A stretch of 64,000 nt of DNA, from assembly GCF_036178145.1 (NCBI RefSeq), contig NZ_CP108067.1, positions 7,275,001 to 7,339,000 of the forward strand, in the 5' to 3' direction. This stretch comes from Streptomyces sp. NBC_00273 (lineage in GTDB: Bacteria > Actinomycetota > Actinomycetes > Streptomycetales > Streptomycetaceae). How positions within the stretch are numbered: position 1 is the first letter of the stretch; the number at the start of each line of letters is the position of its first letter. Shown piece after piece: positions 10,756-18,370 of this stretch. The notes beneath the pieces are model-generated. The model was given only the letters and a program-made list of their open reading frames with translations, searched no databases and was not told the DNA's origin. The translations under genes and the position numbers were made by a program.

Positions 10756-11582
10756 ACCTGATGAGGAGTACCCAAGTGCAGCGGCTGACCGCGGAGAACG
10801 TGACCCTCGGCTACGACCAGCGGGTCATCGCCGAGAACCTGTCGGTGGAGATCCCCGACAACTCCTTCACGGTGATCGTCGGCCCCAACGCGTGCGGCAA
10901 GTCCACGCTGCTGCGGGCCCTGTCGCGGATGCTGAAGCCGTCCGCCGGACGGGTGCTGCTGGACGGGCAGGCCATCGGGTCGATGCCCGCGAAGAAGGTC
11001 GCCAAGACCCTGGGCCTGCTCCCGCAGTCCTCGATCGCGCCCGACGGCATCACGGTGGCCGACCTGGTTTCGCGCGGCCGGTACCCGCACCAGGGGCTGC
11101 TGCGGCAGTGGTCGGCCGAGGACGAGCGGGTCGTGAACGAGTCGATGGCCTCGACCGGGGTCGCCGAGCTCGCCGACCGGGCCGTGGACGAGCTGTCGGG
11201 CGGGCAGCGGCAGCGCGTGTGGATCGCGATGGCGCTGGCCCAGCAGACGCCGTTGCTGCTGCTCGACGAGCCGACGACGTACCTGGACATCCAGCACCAG
11301 ATCGACGTGCTGGACCTGTGCGCGGAGCTGCACGAGACGCAGGGGCGGACGCTGGTGGCGGTGTTGCACGATCTGAACCATGCGGCCCGGTACGCCACGC
11401 ACCTGATCGCGATGCGGGGCGGGGAGGCCGTCGCGGAGGGGCCGCCGGCCGAGGTGGTGACGGCGGAGCTCGTGGAGAAGGTGTTCGGGTTGCGCTGCCA
11501 GGTGATTCCGGATCCGGAGACGGGGACGCCGCTGGTGGTTCCGGCGGCGCGCAAGGCCCGTGTGGTGGCCCGGGCGGAGTAG
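10752..11582 (+). CDS. Iron-siderophore ABC transporter ATP-binding protein (FecE-like)
   Basis: A 276-residue ATPase with Walker A GPNACGKST (residues 44-52), signature LSGGQRQR (about 148-155), Walker B LLLLDEPTTYLD and switch AVLHDLNHA. The FepC/FecE type is shown by the TLGY start and the YPHQGLL segment. Two starts are possible: ATG 10752, coupled to the upstream stop, or GTG 10776 with GGAG seven bases before it (10765-10768); the latter matches the usual family N-terminus. No substrate-binding lipoprotein gene lies beside the operon, so it must be encoded elsewhere. Confidence 0.93.
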   Translation: MNLMRSTQVQRLTAENVTLGYDQRVIAENLSVEIPDNSFTVIVGPNACGKSTLLRALSRMLKPSAGRVLLDGQAIGSMPAKKVAKTLGLLPQSSIAPDGITVADLVSRGRYPHQGLLRQWSAEDERVVNESMASTGVAELADRAVDELSGGQRQRVWIAMALAQQTPLLLLDEPTTYLDIQHQIDVLDLCAELHETQGRTLVAVLHDLNHAARYATHLIAMRGGEAVAEGPPAEVVTAELVEKVFGLRCQVIPDPETGTPLVVPAARKARVVARAE

Positions 11583-11798
11583 CCTCCGGCCGGGCCGTGG
11601 CGGAGGCCGGGTGCGGCGCCGTTGCCGGGGGCGCTGTCCCCGGACCCCCGCGCCTCAAACTCCCCCAGCTACCGCTGGGAGGTATCCCCTGGCGGGGCTG
11701 AAAGAGCTGGGGCTCCGCCCCAGACCCCGCGCCTCAAACGCCGGCGGGGCTGGAGGGTGCCGGCGGGGCTGGAGGGTGTCGGCGGGGCTGGGTGGGGG
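11583..11798. repeat. Repeat-rich intergenic block between convergent genes
   Basis: This stretch holds no gene. It contains a 26-nt element (11607-11632) repeated exactly at 55519-55544; the 20-mer shared with 7433-7452 (11662-11681); a CTGGGGC/GCCCCAG hairpin (11707-11723); a 23-nt element (11729-11751) found inverted at 18266-18288 with one mismatch; and about 2.8 tandem copies of a 19-bp unit, CCGGCGGGGCTGGAGGGTG, from 11741. The hairpins probably act as terminators for the ABC operon. Confidence 0.75.
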
Positions 11799-12146
11799 CT
11801 AGAGCATGCTCTTGAGGCGGAGCAGGTCGCGGAAGCCTGCTTCCAGGCGGACGCGGCCCGAGGTCCAGGCCTTTGCGAACTTCAGCTCGCCCGCGACCAG
11901 GGCCACGAGGTCGTCGCCCGTCATCGCGAGCCTGATCTCGGCCTTCGCCGCGGGCGGGCCCGGGGCGACCGCGTCCACCCGGATCCGGCCCGCGTCGAGG
12001 CGGCCCGTGAACGTCTGGTCCAGGTCGGTGATGTGGCAGCTCAGGGAGCGGTCGAACGCGGCCGCGCCGCGTACGCCGCCGTCGGCCCGTGCGAGATTGC
12101 CGGAGAGGTTGTCGAGTGCTTCGCGGCACTCCTGGATCGTAGCCAT
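11799..12146 (-). CDS. SCP2 sterol-binding-domain-like protein
   Basis: A 115-residue protein starting at ATG (12146). The small alpha/beta sequence has a GRIRVDAVAP... segment followed by AEIRLAMTGDDLVALVAGELKFAKAWTSGRVRL, which resembles the end of SCP2 domains: a ligand-binding strand, then D-hLxxLxxGxhxxxxAhhxGxhxhxG. Such domains bind hydrophobic ligands. A GTG four codons upstream is an alternative start. No signal peptide. It is divergent from the small gene before tlyA. Confidence 0.75.
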   Translation of the reverse strand: MATIQECREALDNLSGNLARADGGVRGAAAFDRSLSCHITDLDQTFTGRLDAGRIRVDAVAPGPPAAKAEIRLAMTGDDLVALVAGELKFAKAWTSGRVRLEAGFRDLLRLKSML

Positions 12147-12210
12147 CGTGATCACGACCGTACCGCAGAGCCATGCGTGGTCGCGGGGCGCTTCGAGGTA
12201 GCGTCGGGGC

Positions 12211-12471
12211 ATGACCGACGAAGCCGCCGACCCCCGAGTCGATGCCGCCGCAGAACCTGTCGGGCCCGCCGGGCCCGTGGCGCTGGGCATCGTGCGCACG
12301 CCCACCGGCCACGCCGGCGTCGACGCGCACCTGGCGCGGCTGGCGGACGCGGACCACCTCGAGGCGGACGGACACGTCGAGGTGTACGAGGATGTCCACC
12401 GGGGGCTGCGCGAGGCGCTGACCGCGCTGGACGCACCGCCCGTCCCCGGACCGTACGAAAACAGGAGCTGA
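12211..12471 (+). CDS. Conserved small protein upstream of tlyA
   Basis: An 86-residue, acidic, Ala-rich protein starting at ATG 12211 and ending seven bases before the tlyA start. The middle reads VALGIVRTPTGHAGVDAHLARLADADHL, then a helical C-terminal part. I recognise it only as a protein commonly found in front of tlyA in streptomycetes. No motif points to a function. Operon with tlyA and nadK is likely from spacing. Confidence 0.75.
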   Translation: MTDEAADPRVDAAAEPVGPAGPVALGIVRTPTGHAGVDAHLARLADADHLEADGHVEVYEDVHRGLREALTALDAPPVPGPYENRS

Positions 12472-12478
12472 ACCGAAC

Positions 12479-13294
12479 GTGGCAGGAGTGGCACGCCGCC
12501 GCCTGGACGCCGAACTGGTACGCCGCAGCATGGCCCGCTCGCGCGAGCACGCCGCGCAGCTGATCGCCGCGGGCCGGGTGACCGTGGGCGGCACCACCGC
12601 GACCAAGGCGGCCACCCAGGTGGAGACCAGCGCGGCCCTGGTGGTCCGCAAGGACGACAGCGACCCCGACTACGTCTCGCGGGGCGGCCACAAGCTGGCC
12701 GGCGCGCTGGCGGCCTTCCAGCCGCAGGGGTTGGCCGTCGAGGGCCGCCGCGCGCTGGACGCCGGCGCCTCCACCGGCGGGTTCACCGACGTGCTGCTGC
12801 GCTCGGGCGTGGCCCACGTGATGGCCGTCGACGTCGGCTACGGGCAGCTGGCCTGGTCGCTGCAGAGCGACGACCGGGTCACGGTCAAGGACCGTACGAA
12901 CGTGCGCGAGCTGACGGTGGAACAGCTCGACGGGGTCCCGGTCGACCTGGTCGTCGGTGACCTCTCGTTCATTTCCATCGGTCTGGTGCTGCCGGCGCTG
13001 GTGCGCTGCTGCGCGCCGGACGCGGACCTGGTGCTGATGGTCAAGCCGCAGTTCGAGGTCGGCAAGGACCGGCTGGGCAGCGGCGGCGTGGTGCGCAGCC
13101 CGGAGTTGCGGGCCGAGGCCGTACGCGACGTCGCGGCGCAGGCCGCGAAGCTGGGGCTGGGCGTCCTCGGGGTGACGGCGAGTCCGCTGCCGGGGCCGTC
13201 GGGGAACGTCGAGTACTTTCTGTGGCTCCGGGCGGGGGCACCGGCCCTCGACCCGGCGGATGTTGACCATGCAGTAGCGGAGGGGCCGCAGTGA
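12479..13294 (+). CDS. tlyA: TlyA family rRNA (cytidine-2'-O)-methyltransferase
   Basis: A 271-residue protein starting at GTG 12479 behind AGGAG (12463-12467). The N-terminal S4 RNA-binding domain begins RRRLDAELVRRSMARSREHA (about 6-65). A Rossmann methyltransferase of the FtsJ/TlyA type follows, with SAM motif LDAGASTGGFTD (near 92-103), VDVGYGQLAW, VVGDLSF and the MVKPQFE segment. TlyA 2'-O-methylates C1409 of 16S and C1920 of 23S rRNA in mycobacteria and thereby makes cells capreomycin-sensitive; the same role is expected here. It overlaps nadK by four bases (GTGA). Confidence 0.94.
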   Translation: MAGVARRRLDAELVRRSMARSREHAAQLIAAGRVTVGGTTATKAATQVETSAALVVRKDDSDPDYVSRGGHKLAGALAAFQPQGLAVEGRRALDAGASTGGFTDVLLRSGVAHVMAVDVGYGQLAWSLQSDDRVTVKDRTNVRELTVEQLDGVPVDLVVGDLSFISIGLVLPALVRCCAPDADLVLMVKPQFEVGKDRLGSGGVVRSPELRAEAVRDVAAQAAKLGLGVLGVTASPLPGPSGNVEYFLWLRAGAPALDPADVDHAVAEGPQ

Positions 13295-14235
13295 CAGATT
13301 CAGCGGGTTCGGCGGGTACAGCGGGTTCACGTATTTCAGGGGAAGGGCGGACGGTCTTCCTGCTCGCGCACACCGGGCGGCCTGCGGCCATCCGCAGCGC
13401 CGAGCTGGTCGTGCAGGGTCTATTGAGGTGCGGACTGGGCGTCCGCGTCATGGAGCACGAGGCGGTGGACCTGCCGCTGCCCCCCGAGGTGGAGCTGGTC
13501 ACCGAGTCCACCCCGGGGGTGCTCGACGGGTGTGAGCTGCTCATCGTCCTCGGCGGGGACGGGACCCTGCTGCGGGGCGCGGAGTTCGCCCGCGCCTCGG
13601 GGGTGCCGATGCTGGGCGTCAACCTGGGCCGGGTGGGGTTCCTCGCCGAGGCCGAGCGCGACGACCTGGACAAGGTCGTGGACCGGGTGGTGACGCGCTC
13701 GTACGAGGTCGAGGAGCGGATGACGCTCGACGTGATCGTGCGGACGAACGGCGACGTGGTCCATCGGGACTGGGCGCTGAACGAGGCCGCGGTCCAGAAG
13801 GTGTCCCCGGAGCGGATGCTGGAGGTGGTCCTGGAGATCGACGGGCGCCCGGTGACCGGTTTCGGCTGCGACGGGATCGTCTGCGCGACTCCTACGGGCT
13901 CCACGGCCTACGCCTTCTCAGCGGGCGGGCCGGTGGTCTGGCCGGAGGTCGAGGCGCTGCTCATGGTGCCGATCAGCGCGCACGCGCTGTTCGCGAAGCC
14001 GCTGGTGACCTCGCCGACCTCGGTGCTGGCGGTGGAGGTGCAGAACGGCACTCCGCACGGCGTGCTGTGGTGCGACGGGCGGCGCACGGTGGAGCTGCCC
14101 GCCGGGGCACGGGTCGAGGTGCGGCGCGGTGCGGTGCCGGTGCGGCTCGCCCGGCTGCACCACGCGTCCTTCACGGACCGGCTCGTCGCCAAGTTCGCGC
14201 TGCCGGTGTCGGGGTGGCGCGGCGCGCCGCACTGA
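13291..14235 (+). CDS. nadK: NAD kinase
   Basis: A 314-residue protein starting at GTG 13291 in the tlyA stop. The diagnostic GGDGTLLRGAEFA motif lies near residues 88-100, followed by LGVNLGRVGFLAEAE, ALNEAAVQK and the GCDGIVCATPTGSTAYAFSAGGP segment. The enzyme phosphorylates NAD to NADP in the cytosol. The first 25 residues are low complexity (Ser/Gly/Ala). The tlyA-nadK-recN order is conserved in actinomycetes, though here recN is separated from nadK by two gene remnants. Confidence 0.95.
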   Translation: MTDSAGSAGTAGSRISGEGRTVFLLAHTGRPAAIRSAELVVQGLLRCGLGVRVMEHEAVDLPLPPEVELVTESTPGVLDGCELLIVLGGDGTLLRGAEFARASGVPMLGVNLGRVGFLAEAERDDLDKVVDRVVTRSYEVEERMTLDVIVRTNGDVVHRDWALNEAAVQKVSPERMLEVVLEIDGRPVTGFGCDGIVCATPTGSTAYAFSAGGPVVWPEVEALLMVPISAHALFAKPLVTSPTSVLAVEVQNGTPHGVLWCDGRRTVELPAGARVEVRRGAVPVRLARLHHASFTDRLVAKFALPVSGWRGAPH

Positions 14236-14240
14236 CGGGA

Positions 14241-14525
14241 TCAGGGGGCGGCGGGTGACCGCGGCCCTTCGAAGCGGCCCCGGGCGAACACGCCGTGCGG
14301 GTCGAGGGCGTCGCGCAGCCGCCGGTGCAAGACGCTGTGCGGGGCGGGCAGGGGATGGTCGACGTCCGGCCGGTACGGCAGCCAGCCCCGCGCGGCGAAG
14401 GCCGTGTGCAGCTCGTCCAGGGTGCGGTGGGCCCGCCGGGCGGCGACCGGGTCACCCGGGGCGAAGCCGATGGTCACCACGTGGTCGACGGTGTCGGCGT
14501 CCAGCACGTTCATCGTGATGCCGGG
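14241..14525 (-). pseudogene. C-terminal remnant of a VAO-type FAD-linked oxidase
   Basis: The last 94 or so codons of a minus-strand frame look like the C-terminal end of 4-cresol dehydrogenase/vanillyl-alcohol-oxidase-type flavoproteins: ITMNVLDADTVDHVVTIGF, a helix RRAHRTLDELHTAFAARGWLPYR, and the closing LHRRLRDALDPHGVFARGRF. Nothing of the FAD-binding part precedes it; the frame upstream is unrelated sequence. The remnant stops at an inverted repeat (14524-14549) that abuts another remnant on the opposite strand. Family assignment is by pattern only. Confidence 0.65.
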
Positions 14526-14549
14526 TGCGGCGGCGTCCCCCGCCGCACC
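14524..14549. repeat. Inverted repeat at the junction of two gene remnants
   Basis: GGTGCGGCGG and CCGCCGCACC face each other around the short spacer CGTCCC. It sits exactly where similarity to the flavoprotein (minus strand) ends and similarity to the methyltransferase (plus strand) is about to begin. Confidence 0.7.
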
Positions 14550-14559
14550 CCGCACCAGT

Positions 14560-15038
14560 CCGGCCGCCTCCGCCACCACCCCCATCTGCGCGCCACCGTC
14601 CTCGACCTGCCCCGGGTCGCCGCGATGGCCCGGGAGAAGGTGGCCGGCCTCGGGCTCTCGGAGGTGATCGAGGCGCGTGACGGCGACTTCCTGCACGACG
14701 AGCGACTGCCCGAAGGGCACGACGTCATCCTGCTGAGCATGATCCTGCACGACTGGGACGAGGGGACCGGGCGGCGGCTGCTGGACAAGTGCTTCGCCGC
14801 GCTGCCCCCGGGCGGCGCCGTGATCATCTGCGAGCTGGTCCTCGACGACGACGAGCGCGGGCCCGCCCCGGCGGCCCTGATGGGCCTCAACATGCTGGTC
14901 GAGACCCGGTCCGGGCACAACTACACCTACGCCGAGTACCGCGGCTGGCTGGCCGACGCCGGATTCGGGCCGGTCACGGTCCTGCCGCTGGACGCGGCGG
15001 GCGCGAATGCCGCACTCGTCGCCCGCAAGCCGAATTGA
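14560..15038 (+). pseudogene. C-terminal remnant of an O-methyltransferase (family 2)
   Basis: Similarity begins near 14565 with LRHHPHLRATVLDLPRV, the segment that follows the SAM-binding glycine motif in plant-type/antibiotic O-methyltransferases. It runs through GDFLHDERLPEGHDVILLSMILHDWDE (with the typical LHDWDE) and LPPGGAVIICELVLDDD to the stop at 15038. The N-terminal dimerisation region and the glycine-rich SAM motif are missing, and no start codon with a ribosome site leads into it. Such enzymes usually belong to secondary-metabolite pathways. Confidence 0.75.
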
Positions 15039-15176
15039 GTCCGAACCGGTTCCGGGCGCCTATCCCCGTCGCACGATGGGGAGTTCGGCCGAGAGAGCAT
15101 TAATAGCACGTGCGTTCGGAGAGCTCGGGGCGGGTGACGTCACATGGCACCCATGAAACCTCGGTATCGTCGTCCC

Positions 15177-16913
15177 GTGCTTGAGGAGATGCGGATACGG
15201 TCGCTCGGGGTCATCGACGACGCGGTGGTCGAGCTGTCGCCCGGATTCACCGCGGTGACCGGCGAGACCGGCGCGGGCAAGACGATGGTCGTCACCAGCC
15301 TCGGGCTGCTGCTCGGCGGTCGCGCCGACCCGGCCCTGGTGCGGATCGGGGCCAAGGCCGCGGTGGTCGAGGGCCGCATCGTCATGCGCCCCGACGCCCC
15401 CGCCGCCGTACGCGCCGAGGAGGCCGGGGCCGAGCTCGACGACGGCGCCCTGCTGATCAGCCGGACCGTGTCCGCCGAGGGGCGCTCGCGCGCCCACGTC
15501 GGCGGCCGCTCCGTGCCCGTCGGCCTGCTCGCCGAGCTCGCCGACGACCTGGTCGCCGTACACGGGCAGACTGACCAGCAGGGGCTGCTGCGCCCCGCCC
15601 GGCAGCGGCAGGCGCTCGACCGGTACGCCGGGGACGCCGTCGCCGTCCCACTGGAGAAGTACGGCTCGGCCTACCGCAGGCTCCGTGCCGTCGCCGTCGA
15701 GTTGGAGGAGATCACCACTCGGGCCCGGGAGCGGGCCCAGGAGGCGGACCTGCTGCGCTTCGGGCTGGACGAGATCGCGGCCGTGGAACCGGTGGCCGGC
15801 GAGGACGCCGAACTCGCGGCCGAGGCGGAGCGGCTCGGGCACGCCGAATCACTGGCCTCGGCGGCGCAGCTGGCGCACGCCGCGCTCGCGGGCAACCCCG
15901 AGGACCCGGAGGCCATCGACGCGAACATGCTCGTCGCGGGCGCACACCGGGCCCTGGAATCCGTACGGTCCCACGACCCGGCCCTCGGCGCGCTCGCCGA
16001 GCGGATCGGGGAGCTCGGCATCCTGCTGTCCGACGTGGCGGGGGAACTGGCGGGCTACGCCGACGACCTGGACGCCGATCCGCTGCGGCTGGCCGCGGTG
16101 GAGGAGCGGCGGGCCGCCCTGACGCAGCTCACCCGCAAGTACGGCTCCGCGGGCACCGTGGACGCCGTGCTGGAGTGGGCCGAACAGGGCGCGGCACGGC
16201 TACTGGAACTGGACGGCGACGACGAGCGGATCGCCGAGCTGACCGCCGAGCACGACGGACTGCGCGGCGAACTGTCCCTGCTGGCACAGGCGTTGACGGA
16301 CGCCCGGGTGGAGGCCGCGACGCGCTTCGCCTCCGCGGTGACGGCGGAGCTGGCCTCGCTGGCGATGCCGCACGCGCGCGTGACCATCGACGTCCGGCAG
16401 GCCGAGGACCCCGACGGAGTGGACGTGGACGGCCGCCCGGTCGCCTACGGCCCTTCGGGCGCGGACGAGGTCGAGCTGCTGCTGGCCCCGCACCCCGGCG
16501 CCCAGCCGCGGCCGATCGCCAAGGGCGCCTCGGGCGGTGAGCTGTCCCGGGTGATGCTGGCCGTCGAGGTCGTCTTCGCGGGCTCCGACCCGGTGCCCAC
16601 CTACCTCTTCGACGAGGTCGACGCGGGCGTCGGCGGCAAGGCGGCGGTCGAGGTCGGCCGGCGGCTGGCGAAGCTGGCCAAGTCGGCGCAGGTCGTGGTC
16701 GTCACGCACCTGCCGCAGGTGGCGGCCTTCGCGGACCGACAGCTGCTCGTCGAGAAGACCAACGACGGATCGGTCACCCGGAGCGGGGTCACCGTCCTGG
16801 AGGGCGAGGACCGGATCCGCGAGCTGTCGCGCATGCTGGCCGGCCACGAGGACTCGGTCTCGGCGCGGGCCCACGCCGAGGAACTGCTGGCGGCGGCGCG
16901 CGCGGACGCGTGA
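15177..16913 (+). CDS. recN: DNA repair protein RecN
   Basis: A 578-residue SMC-like ATPase. GTG 15177 gives the family N-terminus VLEEMRIRSLGVIDDAVVEL; the frame is open to ATG 15144. Walker A is GETGAGKT (residues about 28-35), a coiled-coil-rich middle spans about 160-370, and the C-terminal lobe has GASGGELSRVMLA and Walker B TYLFDEVDAGVGGK (about 475). RecN is a cytosolic protein recruited to double-strand breaks. No Shine-Dalgarno is seen before 15177, but TATCGT (15165-15170) lies at -12 to -7, so a leaderless transcript is possible. Confidence 0.94.
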   Translation: MLEEMRIRSLGVIDDAVVELSPGFTAVTGETGAGKTMVVTSLGLLLGGRADPALVRIGAKAAVVEGRIVMRPDAPAAVRAEEAGAELDDGALLISRTVSAEGRSRAHVGGRSVPVGLLAELADDLVAVHGQTDQQGLLRPARQRQALDRYAGDAVAVPLEKYGSAYRRLRAVAVELEEITTRARERAQEADLLRFGLDEIAAVEPVAGEDAELAAEAERLGHAESLASAAQLAHAALAGNPEDPEAIDANMLVAGAHRALESVRSHDPALGALAERIGELGILLSDVAGELAGYADDLDADPLRLAAVEERRAALTQLTRKYGSAGTVDAVLEWAEQGAARLLELDGDDERIAELTAEHDGLRGELSLLAQALTDARVEAATRFASAVTAELASLAMPHARVTIDVRQAEDPDGVDVDGRPVAYGPSGADEVELLLAPHPGAQPRPIAKGASGGELSRVMLAVEVVFAGSDPVPTYLFDEVDAGVGGKAAVEVGRRLAKLAKSAQVVVVTHLPQVAAFADRQLLVEKTNDGSVTRSGVTVLEGEDRIRELSRMLAGHEDSVSARAHAEELLAAARADA

Positions 16914-16921
16914 GGCGCCCC

Positions 16922-16962
16922 GGCGAAGGTCCGGAACGCACGGCGCGTTCCGGGCCTTCGCC
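16922..16962 (+). terminator. recN terminator
   Basis: An 18-bp inverted repeat with one mismatch: GGCGAAGGTCCGGAACGC (16922-16939) and GCGTTCCGGGCCTTCGCC (16945-16962), loop ACGGC. It begins eight bases after the recN stop. GC-rich, with no T tract, as is usual in Streptomyces. Confidence 0.85.
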
Positions 16963-17118
16963 GCGCCCGCGCCGGCCCGGAGATAGCCCGTGTGGGTGAG
17001 GATGAAGGGCGTCCTGCACCATCTCGTACGGGATCCGCACCCGTATGGTCCCGGAACGCGCGTGCGGACTGGCATCCTTGGCGACGTCTCTGACTCCCTC
17101 ACCCTGGAGCTTCGGCCC

Positions 17119-18243
17119 GTGAGCAGCTCCCCGGTTTCCACCTCCCTGCCGGCCCAGCCCTACGGCCGGCCGCCGCTGCGCACCGTGCAAGTACTGGGCG
17201 GCGGTGCGGGCGCGAGCAGCAGCGCGCACGTGCGCTCGCTCGCGACCGGCCTCGCCGCGCGCGGGGTACGGGTCACGGTGTGCGCGCCCGTCCAGGCGGA
17301 GGGGGAGTACGACTTCACCGGCGCCGGGGCGCAGTTCGCGCCCGACGCGGTCAGCGTGTTGCGGGCCGCCTGCGCCGGGGCGGACCTCGTGCACGCGCAC
17401 GGCGTGCGCGCCGGAATGCGCGCCGCCCTGGCCATACGGGGGCGCCGGGTGCCGCTGGTGGTGACCTGGCACGGCGAGGGCCCCGCGGCGGCCGGTGCGC
17501 TCGGGCGCCTGGGCCGGATGCTGGAACGACACGTGGCGCGGGCCGCGGCGGTGGTGCTCGGGGCCTCCTCGGACCAGGTGGACGCCGCACGGCTGCGGGG
17601 CGCCAGGGACGCGCGGCTGGCCCCGGTGGCCCTACCGGTGGGCCCGACGGGTCCGGAGGCGGCGGCCGACCCCGGCAAGGTGCGGGCGGAACTGGGCGCG
17701 GTGGAACGGCCGCTGCTGATCGCCGTCGGCAGCCTGGTGCCGCACCGCGGCTACTCCGTACTGCTCGACGCGGCACGGGAGTGGCGCGGTCTGGACCCGA
17801 CGCCGCTCCTGGTCATTGCGGGGGAGGGGCCGCTACGGGCGGAGCTCGCCCGGCGGATCGAGGCGGAGGGGCTCCCGGTACGGCTGTTGGGGCGCCGCCG
17901 GGACGCGGCGCAGCTGCTGGCGGCGGCGGACCTGGCGGTCCTGCCGAGCCGGTGGGAGGCGCGGGCGCTCCTGGCGCAGGAGGCGCTGCGGGTGGGCGTG
18001 CCACTGGTGGCCACGGCGGTGGGCGGTGTTGCGGAGCTGGTGGGGGACGGTGCGGTACTGGTCCCGCCGGGGGAGGCGGGCCCGCTCGCCTCGGCCGTGA
18101 CCGGCCTGCTGGCCGACCCGGACCGCCGGGCCGCGCTGGCGCTCGCGGGACGCGTCCAGGCCGCGACGTGGCCGTCGGAGGACGACACGGTCGCGCAGGT
18201 CCTGTCGGTCTACGACGAACTGATGGAACGAACCCGCCGCTAG
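17119..18243 (+). CDS. Glycosyltransferase family 4 (GT-B fold)
   Basis: A 374-residue protein. GTG 17119 with GGAG nine bases upstream (17106-17109) is preferred over the frame's ATG at 16990. The N-terminal half opens with VQVLGGGAGASSSAHVRSLATGLAARG, typical of the acceptor domain; the C-terminal donor domain has VGSLVPHRGYSVLLDA, VIAGEGPLRAELARRI, LGRRRDAAQLLAAADLAVLPSRWEA and the EX7E-like E-x-x-ALLAQEALRVGVPLVATAVGG segment. It transfers a sugar from an activated donor; donor and acceptor cannot be read. It stands alone between the recN and 18248 terminators. Confidence 0.9.
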   Translation: MSSSPVSTSLPAQPYGRPPLRTVQVLGGGAGASSSAHVRSLATGLAARGVRVTVCAPVQAEGEYDFTGAGAQFAPDAVSVLRAACAGADLVHAHGVRAGMRAALAIRGRRVPLVVTWHGEGPAAAGALGRLGRMLERHVARAAAVVLGASSDQVDAARLRGARDARLAPVALPVGPTGPEAAADPGKVRAELGAVERPLLIAVGSLVPHRGYSVLLDAAREWRGLDPTPLLVIAGEGPLRAELARRIEAEGLPVRLLGRRRDAAQLLAAADLAVLPSRWEARALLAQEALRVGVPLVATAVGGVAELVGDGAVLVPPGEAGPLASAVTGLLADPDRRAALALAGRVQAATWPSEDDTVAQVLSVYDELMERTRR

Positions 18244-18247
18244 CCTC

Positions 18248-18276
18248 CCGGCGGGGCTCAAATCAAGCCCCGCCGG
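18248..18276. terminator. Terminator after the glycosyltransferase gene, with dispersed repeat
   Basis: CCGGCGGGGCT (18248-18258) and AGCCCCGCCGG (18266-18276) form an 11-bp stem with loop CAAATCA. The right arm starts a 23-nt element (18266-18288) that is the inverted copy of 11729-11751 with one mismatch. It lies between convergent genes. Confidence 0.82.
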
Positions 18277-18370
18277 CGATTGAGGCGCGGGTCCGGGCAG
18301 AGCCCGGGGAACGGTGGAAGGGCGGGTAGGGGACTGCCCCGCAGGGCACCGGTCCCGTGCGAGCGGCGCG

